This document shows, one piece after another, positions 43,505 to 53,109 of a stretch of DNA of 64,000 nucleotides. The notes under the pieces are model-generated. The model was given only the letters and a program-made list of their open reading frames with translations. It was not told where the DNA came from and searched no databases. Each line of letters opens with the position of its first letter. Position 1 is the first letter of the stretch. This DNA is from Janthinobacterium sp. GW458P (GTDB lineage Bacteria; Pseudomonadota; Gammaproteobacteria; Burkholderiales; Burkholderiaceae_D): NCBI RefSeq assembly GCF_002127585.1, contig NZ_NEGZ01000002.1, forward strand, positions 157,775 to 221,774, read 5' to 3'. The translations under genes and the position numbers were made by a program.

Positions 43505-45316
43505 TTACAGCACTTCGCTGGCGTGATCGGCCAGGCGCGAACGCTCGCCGCGGGCCAGGGTGACGTGGCCGCTGTGCGACCAGCCCTTGAAGCGGTCGAC
43601 CACATAGGTCAGGCCGCTCGAGCCTTCCGTCAGGTACGGCGTGTCGATCTGCGCGATGTTGCCCAGGCACAAGATCTTCGTGCCGGGACCGGCGCGCGTG
43701 ACCAGGGTCTTGACCTGTTTCGGCGTCAGGTTTTGCGCTTCGTCAATAATGAGGAACTTGTTGACGAAGGTGCGGCCGCGCATGAAGTTGAGCGACTTGA
43801 TCTTGATGCGCGAGCGGATCAGGTCTTGCGTTGCCGCACGGCCCCATTCGCCGCCATCGGAGTCGGACTTGTTCAGCACTTCCAGGTTGTCGTCGAAGGC
43901 GCCCATCCATGGCGACATCTTTTCTTCTTCCGTGCCCGGCAGGAAACCGATGTCTTCGCCGACCGGCACCGTGACGCGGGTGACGATGATTTCGTTGTAG
44001 AGCTTGGTTTCCAGCACTTGCGCCAGGCCGGCGGCCAGGGCCAGCAGGGTCTTGCCGGTACCAGCCTGGCCCAGCAGGGTGACGAAGTCGCATTCCGGGT
44101 TCATCAGCAGGTTCAGCGCGAAGTTCTGCTCGCGGTTGCGTGCAGTCACGCCCCATACATTGTTCTTCGTGTGGCTGAAGTCGCGCAGGGTTTGCAGCAC
44201 GGCCGTCTTGCCGTTGATCTGTTTCACCTGGCCATAGAACGGCGCTTCGCCGTTTTTCGGCTCCAGGTAGATGAACTGGTTGACCAGCATGGACGGCACG
44301 AACGGGCCCGTCACGCGGTAGAACGTGGAGCTGTAGCCGTTCTTGCTTTCCTGCCAGGATTCCATGTCCTTGCCGTGCTTGTTCCAGAAGTCGTCCGGCA
44401 GCTGCACGATGCCCGAATACAGCAAGTCCGTGTCTTCCAGCACATGGTCGTTGAAGTAGTCTTCGGCAGGCAAGCCCAGGGCCCGCGCCTTGATGCGCAT
44501 GTTGATGTCCTTTGACACCAGCACGACGGGGCGGCCATCCTGTTCCGCTTCCAGCGAGCGCACGACGGCGAGGATCTGGTTGTCTGCCTTGCCTACTGGC
44601 AAGCCAGCCGGCAGGTCGGCGCTCTGCAGACGCGTCTGGAAGAACAAGCGGCCCTTGGCATCCTTGTTGCCCAGCTTGGACAGGGGAATGCCGTGCTCGA
44701 TGGCGTCGTCGTCCGTGTTGCTGATCAGGGCGTCCAGGGTGCGCGATACCTGGCGTGCATTGCGCGCCACTTCCGTCATGCCCTTCTTGTGGTTGTCCAG
44801 CTCTTCCAGGGTCATCATCGGCAGGTACACATCGTGTTCCTCGAAGCGGAACAGCGACGACGGATCGTGCATCAGCACGTTCGTGTCGAGCACGAACAGC
44901 TTGCTGATGCCGCGCTGGTCGGCGGCGCGGCTGGCGGATGACTTGAGCTGCACTTCGACCGCCTTGTGCTTGGCCGGGTGCGGCTGCTCTGCCTGCTTGA
45001 CGGACTTGATCGGCGTGACCTTGGCGGCGGGCGCCTTGGCTTTGATTGCCGGCTTGGCCTTGGCAGCGGGCGCAGGTGCAGCTACGGCGGCAGGCGCCGG
45101 CACGGGCTTGGCGACCATCAGGGCCGCCACTTGCTTGATCTTCGTGGCCGCATTGCGGACCGGCTTGGCAACTTCGGCGATCGCCGCTTCAATGATCGGT
45201 GCAGCCACTTTCTTGGCTGCCGGGGTTTTGGTGGCCGGGCGCGCTGCGCCTGCGCTTGGGTAATCTTGGGTGGCCAGGATGGTGGCTGGCTTGCTCGGTA
45301 ATTTTGGCAGTGGCAT
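43505..45316 (-). CDS. PIN domain-PhoH family ATPase (PhoH2/YlaK type)
   Basis: A 603-residue protein joining a PIN RNase domain and a PhoH ATPase, the architecture of PhoH2 proteins with RNA helicase/RNase activity. An Ala/Lys/Pro-rich, probably disordered N-terminus (about 1-125) is followed by PIN (KLFVLDTNVLMHDPSSL near 139, with later acids in KADNQILAVV and VLVSKDINMRIKA). PhoH has Walker A LLGQAGTGKTLLALAAG (about 412) and Walker B FLIIDEAQNLTPKQVKTL. The ATG at 45316 (MPLPKLPSK) is chosen over a longer frame; its ribosome-binding site is weak. Confidence 0.9.
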   Translation of the reverse strand: MPLPKLPSKPATILATQDYPSAGAARPATKTPAAKKVAAPIIEAAIAEVAKPVRNAATKIKQVAALMVAKPVPAPAAVAAPAPAAKAKPAIKAKAPAAKVTPIKSVKQAEQPHPAKHKAVEVQLKSSASRAADQRGISKLFVLDTNVLMHDPSSLFRFEEHDVYLPMMTLEELDNHKKGMTEVARNARQVSRTLDALISNTDDDAIEHGIPLSKLGNKDAKGRLFFQTRLQSADLPAGLPVGKADNQILAVVRSLEAEQDGRPVVLVSKDINMRIKARALGLPAEDYFNDHVLEDTDLLYSGIVQLPDDFWNKHGKDMESWQESKNGYSSTFYRVTGPFVPSMLVNQFIYLEPKNGEAPFYGQVKQINGKTAVLQTLRDFSHTKNNVWGVTARNREQNFALNLLMNPECDFVTLLGQAGTGKTLLALAAGLAQVLETKLYNEIIVTRVTVPVGEDIGFLPGTEEEKMSPWMGAFDDNLEVLNKSDSDGGEWGRAATQDLIRSRIKIKSLNFMRGRTFVNKFLIIDEAQNLTPKQVKTLVTRAGPGTKILCLGNIAQIDTPYLTEGSSGLTYVVDRFKGWSHSGHVTLARGERSRLADHASEVL

Positions 45317-45605
45317 CAGGATCTCAATCAAAAAATTTCTGGAATGAATCGCCCATGGGCTGCCAGCTTCTGGCGGCACTACTCATGGGGTGGATGCTTG
45401 GGAACAACAATGGAACAGGACGAGTGACTGCCGGACGGCCGGCTGCTTGGCCGGTCATGAACGCCATGGGCGGGCTGCAGGCCCGCCTGGCGGAGTGGGT
45501 AGAGGCGCTTCGTTGACTCAAAATGGCGATAGGTACCGTGAACTGGACTGCGGTTGAACTAAGCTGGCTGGATGCCGGCAACGCGCATTCGATCAGAACA
45601 GATGA
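45317..45605. other. Spacer phoH / peroxiredoxin
   Basis: 289 bases between two minus-strand genes. Nothing recognisable was seen other than probable promoter sequence for phoH; no hairpin with a T-run was found. Confidence 0.4.
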
Positions 45606-46076
45606 TCACTTCAGACGCGCTACGAATTCCAGCACTTCTTCCACGTGAGTTGCGACCTTCACGCCTCTCCATTCTTTCACCAATCGGCCCTGGGCGTCAA
45701 TCACAAACGTGCTGCGCTCGACGCCGCGCACGGTCTTGCCGTACATCTGTTTCATCTTCATGACGTTGAACAGCTGGCAAACGGCTTCGTCCGGGTCGGA
45801 AATGAGTTCGAACGGCAGTTCCAGCTTGGCCTTGAAGCTTTCGTGCGAGCGCAGGGAATCGCGGCTGATGCCGTAGATCTCCACGCCGGCGGCCGTGAAC
45901 TGCGCATAGGCGTCGCGAAAGGCGATATTTTCAGTGGTGCAGCCTGGGGTATTGTCCTTCGGATAGAAAAACAAGACCGTGGCCTTGGCCGGACGGCCCA
46001 GCAACTGAAAAGTCTTGCCGCTGGTCATGGCAGCGGTGAAGTCGGGAATGCTAACGAGGGATTGGCTATCAGCCAC
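45606..46076 (-). CDS. bcp: Thioredoxin-dependent peroxiredoxin, Bcp/PrxQ type
   Basis: Reduces hydrogen and organic peroxides. The 156-residue product has the peroxidatic cysteine C46 in FFYPKDNTPGCTTENIAF. The cysteine five residues later, seen in the common alpha subtype, is absent (an isoleucine stands there). The only other cysteine, C100 in DPDEAVCQLF, may be the resolving one. The start is GTG at 46076 with AGGAGA seven bases before it. It stands alone 73 bases before arnD on the same strand. Confidence 0.9.
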   Translation of the reverse strand: MADSQSLVSIPDFTAAMTSGKTFQLLGRPAKATVLFFYPKDNTPGCTTENIAFRDAYAQFTAAGVEIYGISRDSLRSHESFKAKLELPFELISDPDEAVCQLFNVMKMKQMYGKTVRGVERSTFVIDAQGRLVKEWRGVKVATHVEEVLEFVARLK

Positions 46077-46149
46077 AGGTTCTCTCCTGAACGGTGATCA
46101 TAGCGCTGTTTTTAATCTGGCAACGCATCCAGGTGCAACGATACAGCAT

Positions 46150-47109
46150 TCAGGCCGCTTTGCCCTGCACAATCAGGCGTCCCGAACGCCCTGGCAATTC
46201 ATCCCAGGTGATGGGGCAAACGGGCAGGTCCGTATTTTTTATCTTTTCATAATAGTCGCCCATCGCTGCAAACTGGTAGCCCTGGGCTTTCCAGCCAGCC
46301 AGCAGTTGCTCGAAAATGGGGGCGAGTTTCTGACCTTCAAGTTCCGCATGCAAGGTATACACGTGATCGCGCGGATTATCCGCCGTCAGCGACAATATAT
46401 GCGCGGCAACATTTCCGGTTGTGATGGTTTTGCCATCGATTTCGCAACCGAGCAGCTCGTCCAGGGTGGGCAGGGTGGTGGGCAACTGCACGCATTGGAG
46501 AATGGTATTGCCGTTGCGCACGCGATGCGGACCCTGCGCCGGCTGCTCCATGGCGCCGCGCGCGTCGAGCATGGCGCGGCCATCGGACGCAAAGCGGTAG
46601 CCGGCCGTGTCATGCTCGACAAAGGCGCTGACATTCATTTGCCAGCCGGCCGCGCCGTGCGTGTGCGGCTTGGTGCCGAACACCTGCTCGTAGCGGTTGG
46701 CGGCCTTGCGCATCATGCTGATGGTCCAGGCGGCGTTGCGCTTGGCCACGTTGTCTTGCCACAGGGTATGGTCCCAGGTGTGGATGCCGCACTCGAAACC
46801 GGCATCGCGCACGGCGCGCAATTGCGCCGCGCATTGCTTGCCGATATCGGGTCCCGGCAGCAAGGTGCCGTACATCAATGTTTTCAAGCCGTAGTGCTCG
46901 ACCACCGAGGTGCGCGACACCTTGCTGAAAAAGCCGGGCCGCAAGGCGCGCCGCAAGGCCCAACCTGTATGGTCGGGACCCAGCGAGAACAGAAAGGTGG
47001 CGTTGGCCTGGTGCGCCTGCAACATGCGCACCAGATTGCCCATGCCTTCACGGGTGCCGCGATAGGTATCGACGTCGATCTTCAGGGTCAGGAACGGCTT
47101 GCTCAACAT
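46150..47109 (-). CDS. arnD: 4-deoxy-4-formamido-L-arabinose-phosphoundecaprenol deformylase ArnD
   Basis: Removes the formyl group from the undecaprenyl-phosphate-linked Ara4FN intermediate, a polysaccharide-deacetylase-fold enzyme at the inner membrane. The 319-residue product starts MLSKPFLTLKIDVDTYRGTREG (motif I acids in KIDVDTYRG), has ATFLFSLGPDHTGWALRR, then ECGIHTWDHTLWQD (metal histidines) and THGAAGWQ. Its ATG shares one base with the stop of the decarboxylase gene (TAATG). It is last in the arnB-C-A-A-D run. Confidence 0.93.
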   Translation of the reverse strand: MLSKPFLTLKIDVDTYRGTREGMGNLVRMLQAHQANATFLFSLGPDHTGWALRRALRPGFFSKVSRTSVVEHYGLKTLMYGTLLPGPDIGKQCAAQLRAVRDAGFECGIHTWDHTLWQDNVAKRNAAWTISMMRKAANRYEQVFGTKPHTHGAAGWQMNVSAFVEHDTAGYRFASDGRAMLDARGAMEQPAQGPHRVRNGNTILQCVQLPTTLPTLDELLGCEIDGKTITTGNVAAHILSLTADNPRDHVYTLHAELEGQKLAPIFEQLLAGWKAQGYQFAAMGDYYEKIKNTDLPVCPITWDELPGRSGRLIVQGKAA

Positions 47110-48161
47110 TAATCCATCAGGGCTTTGGCTTGGGCTACCTGGCTGCGGTAGGCGTCGAAGATATTACGCAGGGAATCGGCCATGGACGTCGTTGGCGCCC
47201 AGCCCAGTTCTTCGCAGGTATTCGTGATTTTCGGCACGCGGTTCTGCACGTCCTGGTAGCCGGCGCCGTAGTAGGCGCCCGAGGTCGTTTCCACGATTTT
47301 CACGTGTTTTGCGCCTTCGGCGTATTCCGGGTACTCGGCGGCCAGGTTCAGCATCATGCCGGCCAGGTCGCGGATCGAGTAATTATTGGTCGGATTGCCA
47401 ATGTTGTAGATCTTGCCGCTGGCGACGCCATTTTTGTTGGCAATGATGCGGATCAAGGCATCGATGCCGTCGTCGATGTAGGTGAATGCGCGTTTCTGCG
47501 CGCCGCCGTCCACCAGCGAGATGTTCTCGCCGCGCACGATATGACCGAAGAATTGCGTCACGACGCGCGACGAGCCTTCTTTCGGCGTGTGGATCGAGTC
47601 CAGGCCCGCGCCGATCCAGTTGAATGGACGGAACAAAGTGAAGTTCAGGCCTTCCATGCCGTAGCCCCAGATCACGCGGTCCATCAGCTGCTTGGCGTTC
47701 GAGTAGATCCAGCGCGGCTTGTTGATCGGGCCGCAGATCAGTTCCGAGTTTTCCGGATCGAATTCTTCGTCGTGGCACATGCCATACACTTCCGAGGTCG
47801 ACGGGAAAACCAGGTGCTTGCCGTACTTGGCGGCCGAGCGCACGATCGGCAGGTTGGCTTCGAAGTCCAGTTCGAACACGCGCAGTGGCTGCTTGACGTA
47901 GGTCGACGGCGTGGCGATGGCCACCAGCGGCAGGATCACGTCGCATTTCTTGACGTGGTACTCGACCCATTCCTTGTTGATCGTGATGTCGCCTTCAAAG
48001 AAGTGCATGCGCGACTTGTAGTTTTCGTCGTCCAGCAATTCCGTGATGCGGTCCGTGTTCATGTCCATGCCGTAGACATGCCAGTCGGTGGTTTCCAGGA
48101 TGCGCTTCGACAGGTGGTGGCCGATGAAGCCGTTGACGCCTAAGATGAGGACTTTTTTCAT
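47109..48161 (-). CDS. arnA: UDP-glucuronate decarboxylase, stand-alone ArnA C-terminal domain
   Basis: NAD-dependent oxidative decarboxylation of UDP-glucuronate to the UDP-4-keto-pentose. The 350-residue product is a complete short-chain epimerase/dehydratase: MKKVLILGVNGFIGHHL (NAD loop), VFPSTSEVYGMC (Ser/Glu catalytic pair), IYSNAKQLMDRVIWGYG (Tyr-x3-Lys), and PFNWIGAGLDSIHTPKEGS, typical of ArnA. In E. coli this domain is fused to the formyltransferase; here it is its own gene, 22 bases after the formyltransferase stop. It overlaps arnD by one base. Confidence 0.9.
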   Translation of the reverse strand: MKKVLILGVNGFIGHHLSKRILETTDWHVYGMDMNTDRITELLDDENYKSRMHFFEGDITINKEWVEYHVKKCDVILPLVAIATPSTYVKQPLRVFELDFEANLPIVRSAAKYGKHLVFPSTSEVYGMCHDEEFDPENSELICGPINKPRWIYSNAKQLMDRVIWGYGMEGLNFTLFRPFNWIGAGLDSIHTPKEGSSRVVTQFFGHIVRGENISLVDGGAQKRAFTYIDDGIDALIRIIANKNGVASGKIYNIGNPTNNYSIRDLAGMMLNLAAEYPEYAEGAKHVKIVETTSGAYYGAGYQDVQNRVPKITNTCEELGWAPTTSMADSLRNIFDAYRSQVAQAKALMD

Positions 48162-48183
48162 GTGAGATTCTCGAGTGTAATAT

Positions 48184-49101
48184 TCAATGTGTGCTGACGC
48201 GGGTGGTCAGTCTTTCTTGCAATTGCTTGGCCGAAATCGTCTCCTCACCGGCCTTCAGCGCGGAAATGGCCAGCATGCGGCCGTCACCGCAGACGCCAAA
48301 GATGCAATTATCCACTACCGCCAAGCCCGGTGGCAAACTTCCCGCTGAAAGCTTGCTTAAACGGGCTGTTTCGATGATGTAAACGACATTGTTGACCTCG
48401 GTGAAGGCACCCGGATACGGTGGCGCGACGGCCCGGTGCAAGTTGTACACCTGTTGCGCGGGTAACTTCCAGTCGATGCGGCCGTCTTCGGGCTTGCGTC
48501 CGCCAAAATAGCCGCCCTGGCGCAGGTCGTTCAACTGGCGCGGCGCCGTGCCGTCCAGCAAGGCGGGCAGCACGCCCCAGAGAGTTTGCTCTGCGGCAAC
48601 AGTTACCTTGCCAAACACTTCAAACGCCGTGTCGTCGGGCAGGATGGGCACGGCCGTCTGCGCCACGATGGCGCCGGCGTCGGGTTTGACCGTCATTTCA
48701 TGCAGGGTGGCGCCCGTTTCCGTGGCGCCATGCAGCACGGCCCAGTTGACGGGGGCGCGGCCACGGAACTGCGGCAGCAGCGAGCCGTGCATATTGTAGG
48801 CCGGCGCGACTTCCAATATGCTGGCCGGCAACATGTGACGGTAGTAAAAACTGAACAGCATGTCCGGCGTGGCCGCCTGCACCTGCGCCAGCAGCTCCGG
48901 CGCGCGGGCGTCGCCCGGCGTGACATAGGGGATGCCTTCGGCCCGGCACAGGTCCGCCACGGACTCGAACCACAGGTTTTCCGTGGGGCTGTCTTCGTGC
49001 GTGACGACGAGGGCGATATCGACGCCACCGGCCAGCAGCACCTTGATGCAGCGCACGCCGACGTTGTGGTAGCCGAAGACGACGGCGCGCGGGGCACCCA
49101 T
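48184..49101 (-). CDS. arnA: UDP-Ara4N formyltransferase, stand-alone ArnA N-terminal domain
   Basis: Transfers formyl from N10-formyltetrahydrofolate to UDP-L-Ara4N. The 305-residue product matches the N-terminal part of ArnA: MGAPRAVVFGYHNVGVRC, THEDSPTENLWF, FSFYYRHMLPASIL, the catalytic Asn and His in YNMHGSLLPQFRGRAPVNWA, and Asp in TVKPDAGAIVAQ. The C-terminal OB-like part with LHRAVAPPYPGAF is also present. The start shares one base with the arnC stop (TGATG). A longer open frame upstream only reads arnC out of frame. Confidence 0.92.
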   Translation of the reverse strand: MGAPRAVVFGYHNVGVRCIKVLLAGGVDIALVVTHEDSPTENLWFESVADLCRAEGIPYVTPGDARAPELLAQVQAATPDMLFSFYYRHMLPASILEVAPAYNMHGSLLPQFRGRAPVNWAVLHGATETGATLHEMTVKPDAGAIVAQTAVPILPDDTAFEVFGKVTVAAEQTLWGVLPALLDGTAPRQLNDLRQGGYFGGRKPEDGRIDWKLPAQQVYNLHRAVAPPYPGAFTEVNNVVYIIETARLSKLSAGSLPPGLAVVDNCIFGVCGDGRMLAISALKAGEETISAKQLQERLTTRVSTH

Positions 49102-50096
49102 CAGCGCCCCACCTGGCGTTGTTCCAGGCGCACGTACGGCTGTGCCTCGGTTTCCGCCTGGGTCATGCCGTCCTGCAAGATGGTCTGCACCACATAGCGG
49201 GGACGGGCGCGCACTTGCTGGAAGATGCGTCCCACGTATTCGCCCACCAGGCCGATGCCGAACAGGATCACGCCCATGAAGAAGAAGGCGATGGCAAACA
49301 GGGTGAACACGCCTTCGGCTTCCGCGCCCAGCAGGAAGCGGCGCACCAGCAGGAAGAACACCAGCATCGCCGAGCCCAGCGACAAGGCCATGCCGAGCAT
49401 GGAAAAGATCTGCAGCGGCACCAGCGAAAAGCCCGTGACGAGGTCGAAATTGAGGCGGATCAAGCTGTACAGCGAGTATTTCGACTCGCCGGCGGCCCGT
49501 TCTTCGTGCTCGACGGTGATTTCCGTGGGCTTGCGGGCAAACGTGTAGGCCAGCGCGGGCACGAAGGTGTTCACTTCGGCGCACTGGTTGACGAGGTCGA
49601 TCACGTTGCGGCCATACGCGCGCAGCATGTTGCCCTGGTCGGTGATCTTGATATTCGTGATCTTTTCGCGCAGGCGGTTCATCATTTTCGAGGCCAGCGT
49701 GCGCCAGGCGGAATCTTGTCGCTTGCGCCGGATCGAGCCTACGTAATCGTAGCCTTCGCGCATCTTCGCCACCAGGTTGCCGATTTCCTCGGGCGGATTT
49801 TGCAGGTCGGCGTCGAGCGTGATCATGATCTGGCCGCGCGAGGCTTCAAAACCGGCCAGGATGGCCATATGCTGGCCGTAATTGCCGTTAAATAAGACCA
49901 CGCGCGTGACGTCGGGCCGCTGCCGGAATTGCTCGGCCAGGATGCTGACCGAATTGTCGCGGCTGCCGTCATTGATGAAGACGATCTCGTAGCTTGTTTG
50001 CAAGGCATCGAGGGCCGGATACAGGCGCGCAAACAGGGCGGCCAGGCCATCCTGCTCGTTGTAGATGGGAATGATAATGGACAGTTCAGGTTTCAT
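49101..50096 (-). CDS. arnC: Undecaprenyl-phosphate Ara4FN transferase ArnC
   Basis: Moves formamido-arabinose from UDP to undecaprenyl phosphate on the cytoplasmic face. The 331-residue GT2 enzyme starts MKPELSIIIPIYNEQDGLAA and has FINDGSRDNS, NYGQHMAILAGFEAS, the metal motif LDADLQNPPEE, and ITDQGNMLRAYGR. Two C-terminal membrane spans follow (about 235-260 and 270-295), ending FQQVRARPRYVVQ. It follows arnB after 11 bases. Confidence 0.93.
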   Translation of the reverse strand: MKPELSIIIPIYNEQDGLAALFARLYPALDALQTSYEIVFINDGSRDNSVSILAEQFRQRPDVTRVVLFNGNYGQHMAILAGFEASRGQIMITLDADLQNPPEEIGNLVAKMREGYDYVGSIRRKRQDSAWRTLASKMMNRLREKITNIKITDQGNMLRAYGRNVIDLVNQCAEVNTFVPALAYTFARKPTEITVEHEERAAGESKYSLYSLIRLNFDLVTGFSLVPLQIFSMLGMALSLGSAMLVFFLLVRRFLLGAEAEGVFTLFAIAFFFMGVILFGIGLVGEYVGRIFQQVRARPRYVVQTILQDGMTQAETEAQPYVRLEQRQVGR

Positions 50097-50107
50097 CGGC
50101 GCGTTAC

Positions 50108-51244
50108 TTATTTGATGAGGATGGATTTGACGGTGGCGACGGCACGTTCCACGTCCTGTTTCGTCATGGCGTAGAACATCGGCAGGGTCACGGTCAGGCG
50201 GCCGATCTTTTCCGAGACAGGGAACATGCCTTCGGTAAAGCCGCGTTCGCGGTACATGGTAAACAGGTGGATCGGTGCGTAATGATAGCCCGTTCCCACG
50301 TTCTGCTGTGCCATCGCCTGCATGAATGCGGCGCGCGTGCCGGGGCCATTGTCGGGCAGGATGATCTGGAACAAATGCCAGTTGCTGTTCTCAAAGTCCT
50401 GCACCGGCAGCTGGGCGCCGCTCTGCGCTTCGAAATCGTTGCCGAATTGCGCGAAATAATGGCGTGCCAGGGCGCGGCGGTGGGCCGTGATGGCATCGAT
50501 GTTGGCAAACTGGCCCAGGCCGATGGCGGCCATGATGTCGCTCATGTTGTACTTGCCGCCCAGCACATCGACATCGATGCCGTCGACGCCGCTGCGCGTG
50601 ACGCCTTGCAGCCGGTATTTCTCGGCCAGCTTCGCTTCTTCCAGGTTGTTCAGGACCAGCGCGCCGCCTTCTCCCGTGGTGATGTTCTTGTTGGCCTGGA
50701 AGCTGAACGAGACGAAATCGCCGAACGAACCGATGCGCTTGCCCTTCCATTCGGAGCCGAACGCCTGCGCCGCGTCTTCCACGACTCTTAAGTTGTGCTT
50801 TTGGGCAATCGCGTACAGGCGGTCCATGTCGACCGGCAGGCCGGACAGGAAAACGGGGATGATGGCTTTCGTACGGGGCGTGATGGCCGCTTCCAGCTTG
50901 TCGAGGTCGATATTGCGCGTGACGGGGTCGATATCGGCGAACACGGGCGTGGCGCCCACTTCGATGATGACGTTGGCTGTCGCCACCCACGACACGGGCG
51001 TGGTGATGACTTCGTCGCCGGGGCCGATGCCGGCGATGCGCAGCGCAATTTCCATGGTGCAAGTACCCGAATTGAACGTACGCACGGGGCGCCCGCCGAA
51101 GTATTCGGACAGCTGGGCTTCAAAGGCTTGTACTTTCGGTCCGCTGGTGATCCAGCCAGAGCGCAGCACTTCGCCGACGGCGGCGATGGTTGCTTCATCG
51201 ATGGTGGGTTTGGAAAAAGGCAAAAAGGGCAGGGTAGAGGTCAT
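50108..51244 (-). CDS. arnB: UDP-L-Ara4O aminotransferase ArnB
   Basis: PLP aminotransferase that converts the UDP-4-keto-pentose to UDP-L-Ara4N using glutamate. The 378-residue product of the DegT/DnrJ family has FLPFSKPTIDEATIAAV, NSGTCTMEIALRIAGIG, VVEDAAQAFGSEWKGK, the PLP lysine in FSFQANKNITTGEGGAL, and NMSDIMAAIGLGQ. It is first of the arnBC-A-A-D run; 191 bases separate it from arnT, so it may have its own promoter. Confidence 0.94.
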   Translation of the reverse strand: MTSTLPFLPFSKPTIDEATIAAVGEVLRSGWITSGPKVQAFEAQLSEYFGGRPVRTFNSGTCTMEIALRIAGIGPGDEVITTPVSWVATANVIIEVGATPVFADIDPVTRNIDLDKLEAAITPRTKAIIPVFLSGLPVDMDRLYAIAQKHNLRVVEDAAQAFGSEWKGKRIGSFGDFVSFSFQANKNITTGEGGALVLNNLEEAKLAEKYRLQGVTRSGVDGIDVDVLGGKYNMSDIMAAIGLGQFANIDAITAHRRALARHYFAQFGNDFEAQSGAQLPVQDFENSNWHLFQIILPDNGPGTRAAFMQAMAQQNVGTGYHYAPIHLFTMYRERGFTEGMFPVSEKIGRLTVTLPMFYAMTKQDVERAVATVKSILIK

Positions 51245-51435
51245 GGGGCGCTGTTCTTGGGTTGACTATGCTGTATGGGTTGTTGCCGAGGCCGCCAGCG
51301 AGACCGTTGTCCGCGGGCCGTCATGCTTATTCTAAATCTATATTGCGGGAGCGGCGCAGCCGTTTTTTGGGGGTGATCAGCTTCCGATGCGGGCGCGGAC
51401 CGTTCTGGTACGCGCCCTGTCATGCACGTTGTTCT

Positions 51436-53109
51436 TTACTGATTGGCAATAACCATGCGGCGCGCATCCTGCGCCACGACGCGCATGGGGATGCCCCGTT
51501 GCTGCAATTCCTTGTAGCGATCGAGGCTGATGATGGCCACGTCGCGCACACCGGCAGCCGCGTCGCGCGTCCACTGTTCGATGAAGGGCTCAATGGTCGG
51601 TATCGACAGTTCGGGCTGCTGTTTCAGGCCGAAGGTGAACTCATCCCAGTAGTCGACGAGGATCACGGTGCGCTGCAGGTAGTACGTGAGCGACTGTTCA
51701 TAGATGCCGACGGAGTAGACCTTGGTGTCGGGCTTCAGTTCGGCCTGGATCTGCGGCAGCATATCGGTGCCGGCGCGGTTCTGGCCATACAGTTCGGAAC
51801 CGGCCAGGATGCAGTGCGTGGCCAGGAAGCCGGCGCCGGCGATGGTCAGTATCGTCATGTCGCGGCGCAACTGGCGCGCATGCAGCAAGGCCAGGGCGCC
51901 GCCGGCCAGGGCGAAGAAGCCGGCCGCCATCAGCCAGGGCTGGTAGCCCTTGAGTGCAATCAGGGCGGCCGGATCGCGCGCGCTGGCCTTGCCGAAGGCG
52001 ATCGGGCCGCCGATCAGGATGGCCGCGCCCAGCACGCACAGCAAGCCCGCAGCGAGCATGCGCTGGCGCCGCGACGCCGACTCCAGGAACAGTGCGATCA
52101 GCAGCGCCAGGGCGGGGAAGACAGGCACGATGTAGCCGGGCAGCTTCGAGGTCGAGTAGCTGAAGAAGAAAGTGATGAACAGGACCCAGATCAGCACCAT
52201 CAAACGGGGCTGGAAGGCGCCTTCCTGGCGCTTGAAGGCGGCCGCTATGCTTTGTGGCAATACACCCAGCCAGGGCATGATGCCCGGGATTAGCAGCACG
52301 AGGAAGTAATACCAGGCGCCTTCGCGTTTGTGGCCCTTCATCAGGAAGCGCTGGAAGTGCTCGTGGATGAAGAAGAAATGCGGCTGTTCGGGGTTGCGCA
52401 GGGCCACCAGCACGAACCACGGCGTGGCGATGGCGAAGAAGACGAGCAGGCCTTTGACCAGGTGCAAACGGGTCCAGATGCGCCAGTCGCGCGCGCACAG
52501 CGAGTACAGTACCAGCACGGCGCCCGGCAGCACGATGCCGATCAGGCCCTTGGCCAGCACGGCCAGCGCCATGCCTGCCCAGCACAGCAGCATCCAGTTG
52601 CGCCGTTCGGCGGGGCCGGCCTCGTCACGCTGGGCGATCAGCAGGCTGGTCAGCACAATGGTCATCATGGCCGACAAGCTCATGTCCAGCGAATTGATCT
52701 GGCCGGAAGCGAGCCAGAACAGGCTCGACGCCAGCACCAGGCCGGCATACAGCCCCACGCGCGGACCGAAGACTTTCCTGCCTGCGTAGGCGGTCATGCA
52801 CACGCCGATGATGCCGCACAGGCCAGTCCACAGGCGCGCCTGCCATTCGCCCAGGCCAAAGGCGGCGAAGCTGAGCGCATTCATCCACGTTTGCAGGGGC
52901 GGTTTTTCGAAGTACTTGATGCCGTTCAGGCGCGTGGTGATCCAGTCGCCGCTGACGAACATCTCGCGCGCCATCTCCGCGTAGCGGCCCTCGTCGGGCG
53001 GCACCAGGGTGCGGATGCCCAGCGCGTACAGGGTGACGATGATGAAGATGCCCAGCAGGGACCACATCAGCACCCGTGACGAGTGCAGTTCGTTGACGTT
53101 GATTTTCAT
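51436..53109 (-). CDS. arnT: Lipid A L-Ara4N transferase ArnT
   Basis: Transfers L-Ara4N from undecaprenyl phosphate to lipid A phosphates on the periplasmic face, lowering the charge bound by polymyxin. The 557-residue GT-C protein has about 12 spans. The first periplasmic loop has the catalytic acids in PPDEGRYAEMAREM and FVSGDWITTRLNGIKYFEKPP (two joined motifs). QINSLDMSLSAMM and PGYIVPVFPALALL fit the family. The start overlaps the stop of the DUF498 gene by four bases (ATGA). Confidence 0.92.
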   Translation of the reverse strand: MKINVNELHSSRVLMWSLLGIFIIVTLYALGIRTLVPPDEGRYAEMAREMFVSGDWITTRLNGIKYFEKPPLQTWMNALSFAAFGLGEWQARLWTGLCGIIGVCMTAYAGRKVFGPRVGLYAGLVLASSLFWLASGQINSLDMSLSAMMTIVLTSLLIAQRDEAGPAERRNWMLLCWAGMALAVLAKGLIGIVLPGAVLVLYSLCARDWRIWTRLHLVKGLLVFFAIATPWFVLVALRNPEQPHFFFIHEHFQRFLMKGHKREGAWYYFLVLLIPGIMPWLGVLPQSIAAAFKRQEGAFQPRLMVLIWVLFITFFFSYSTSKLPGYIVPVFPALALLIALFLESASRRQRMLAAGLLCVLGAAILIGGPIAFGKASARDPAALIALKGYQPWLMAAGFFALAGGALALLHARQLRRDMTILTIAGAGFLATHCILAGSELYGQNRAGTDMLPQIQAELKPDTKVYSVGIYEQSLTYYLQRTVILVDYWDEFTFGLKQQPELSIPTIEPFIEQWTRDAAAGVRDVAIISLDRYKELQQRGIPMRVVAQDARRMVIANQ

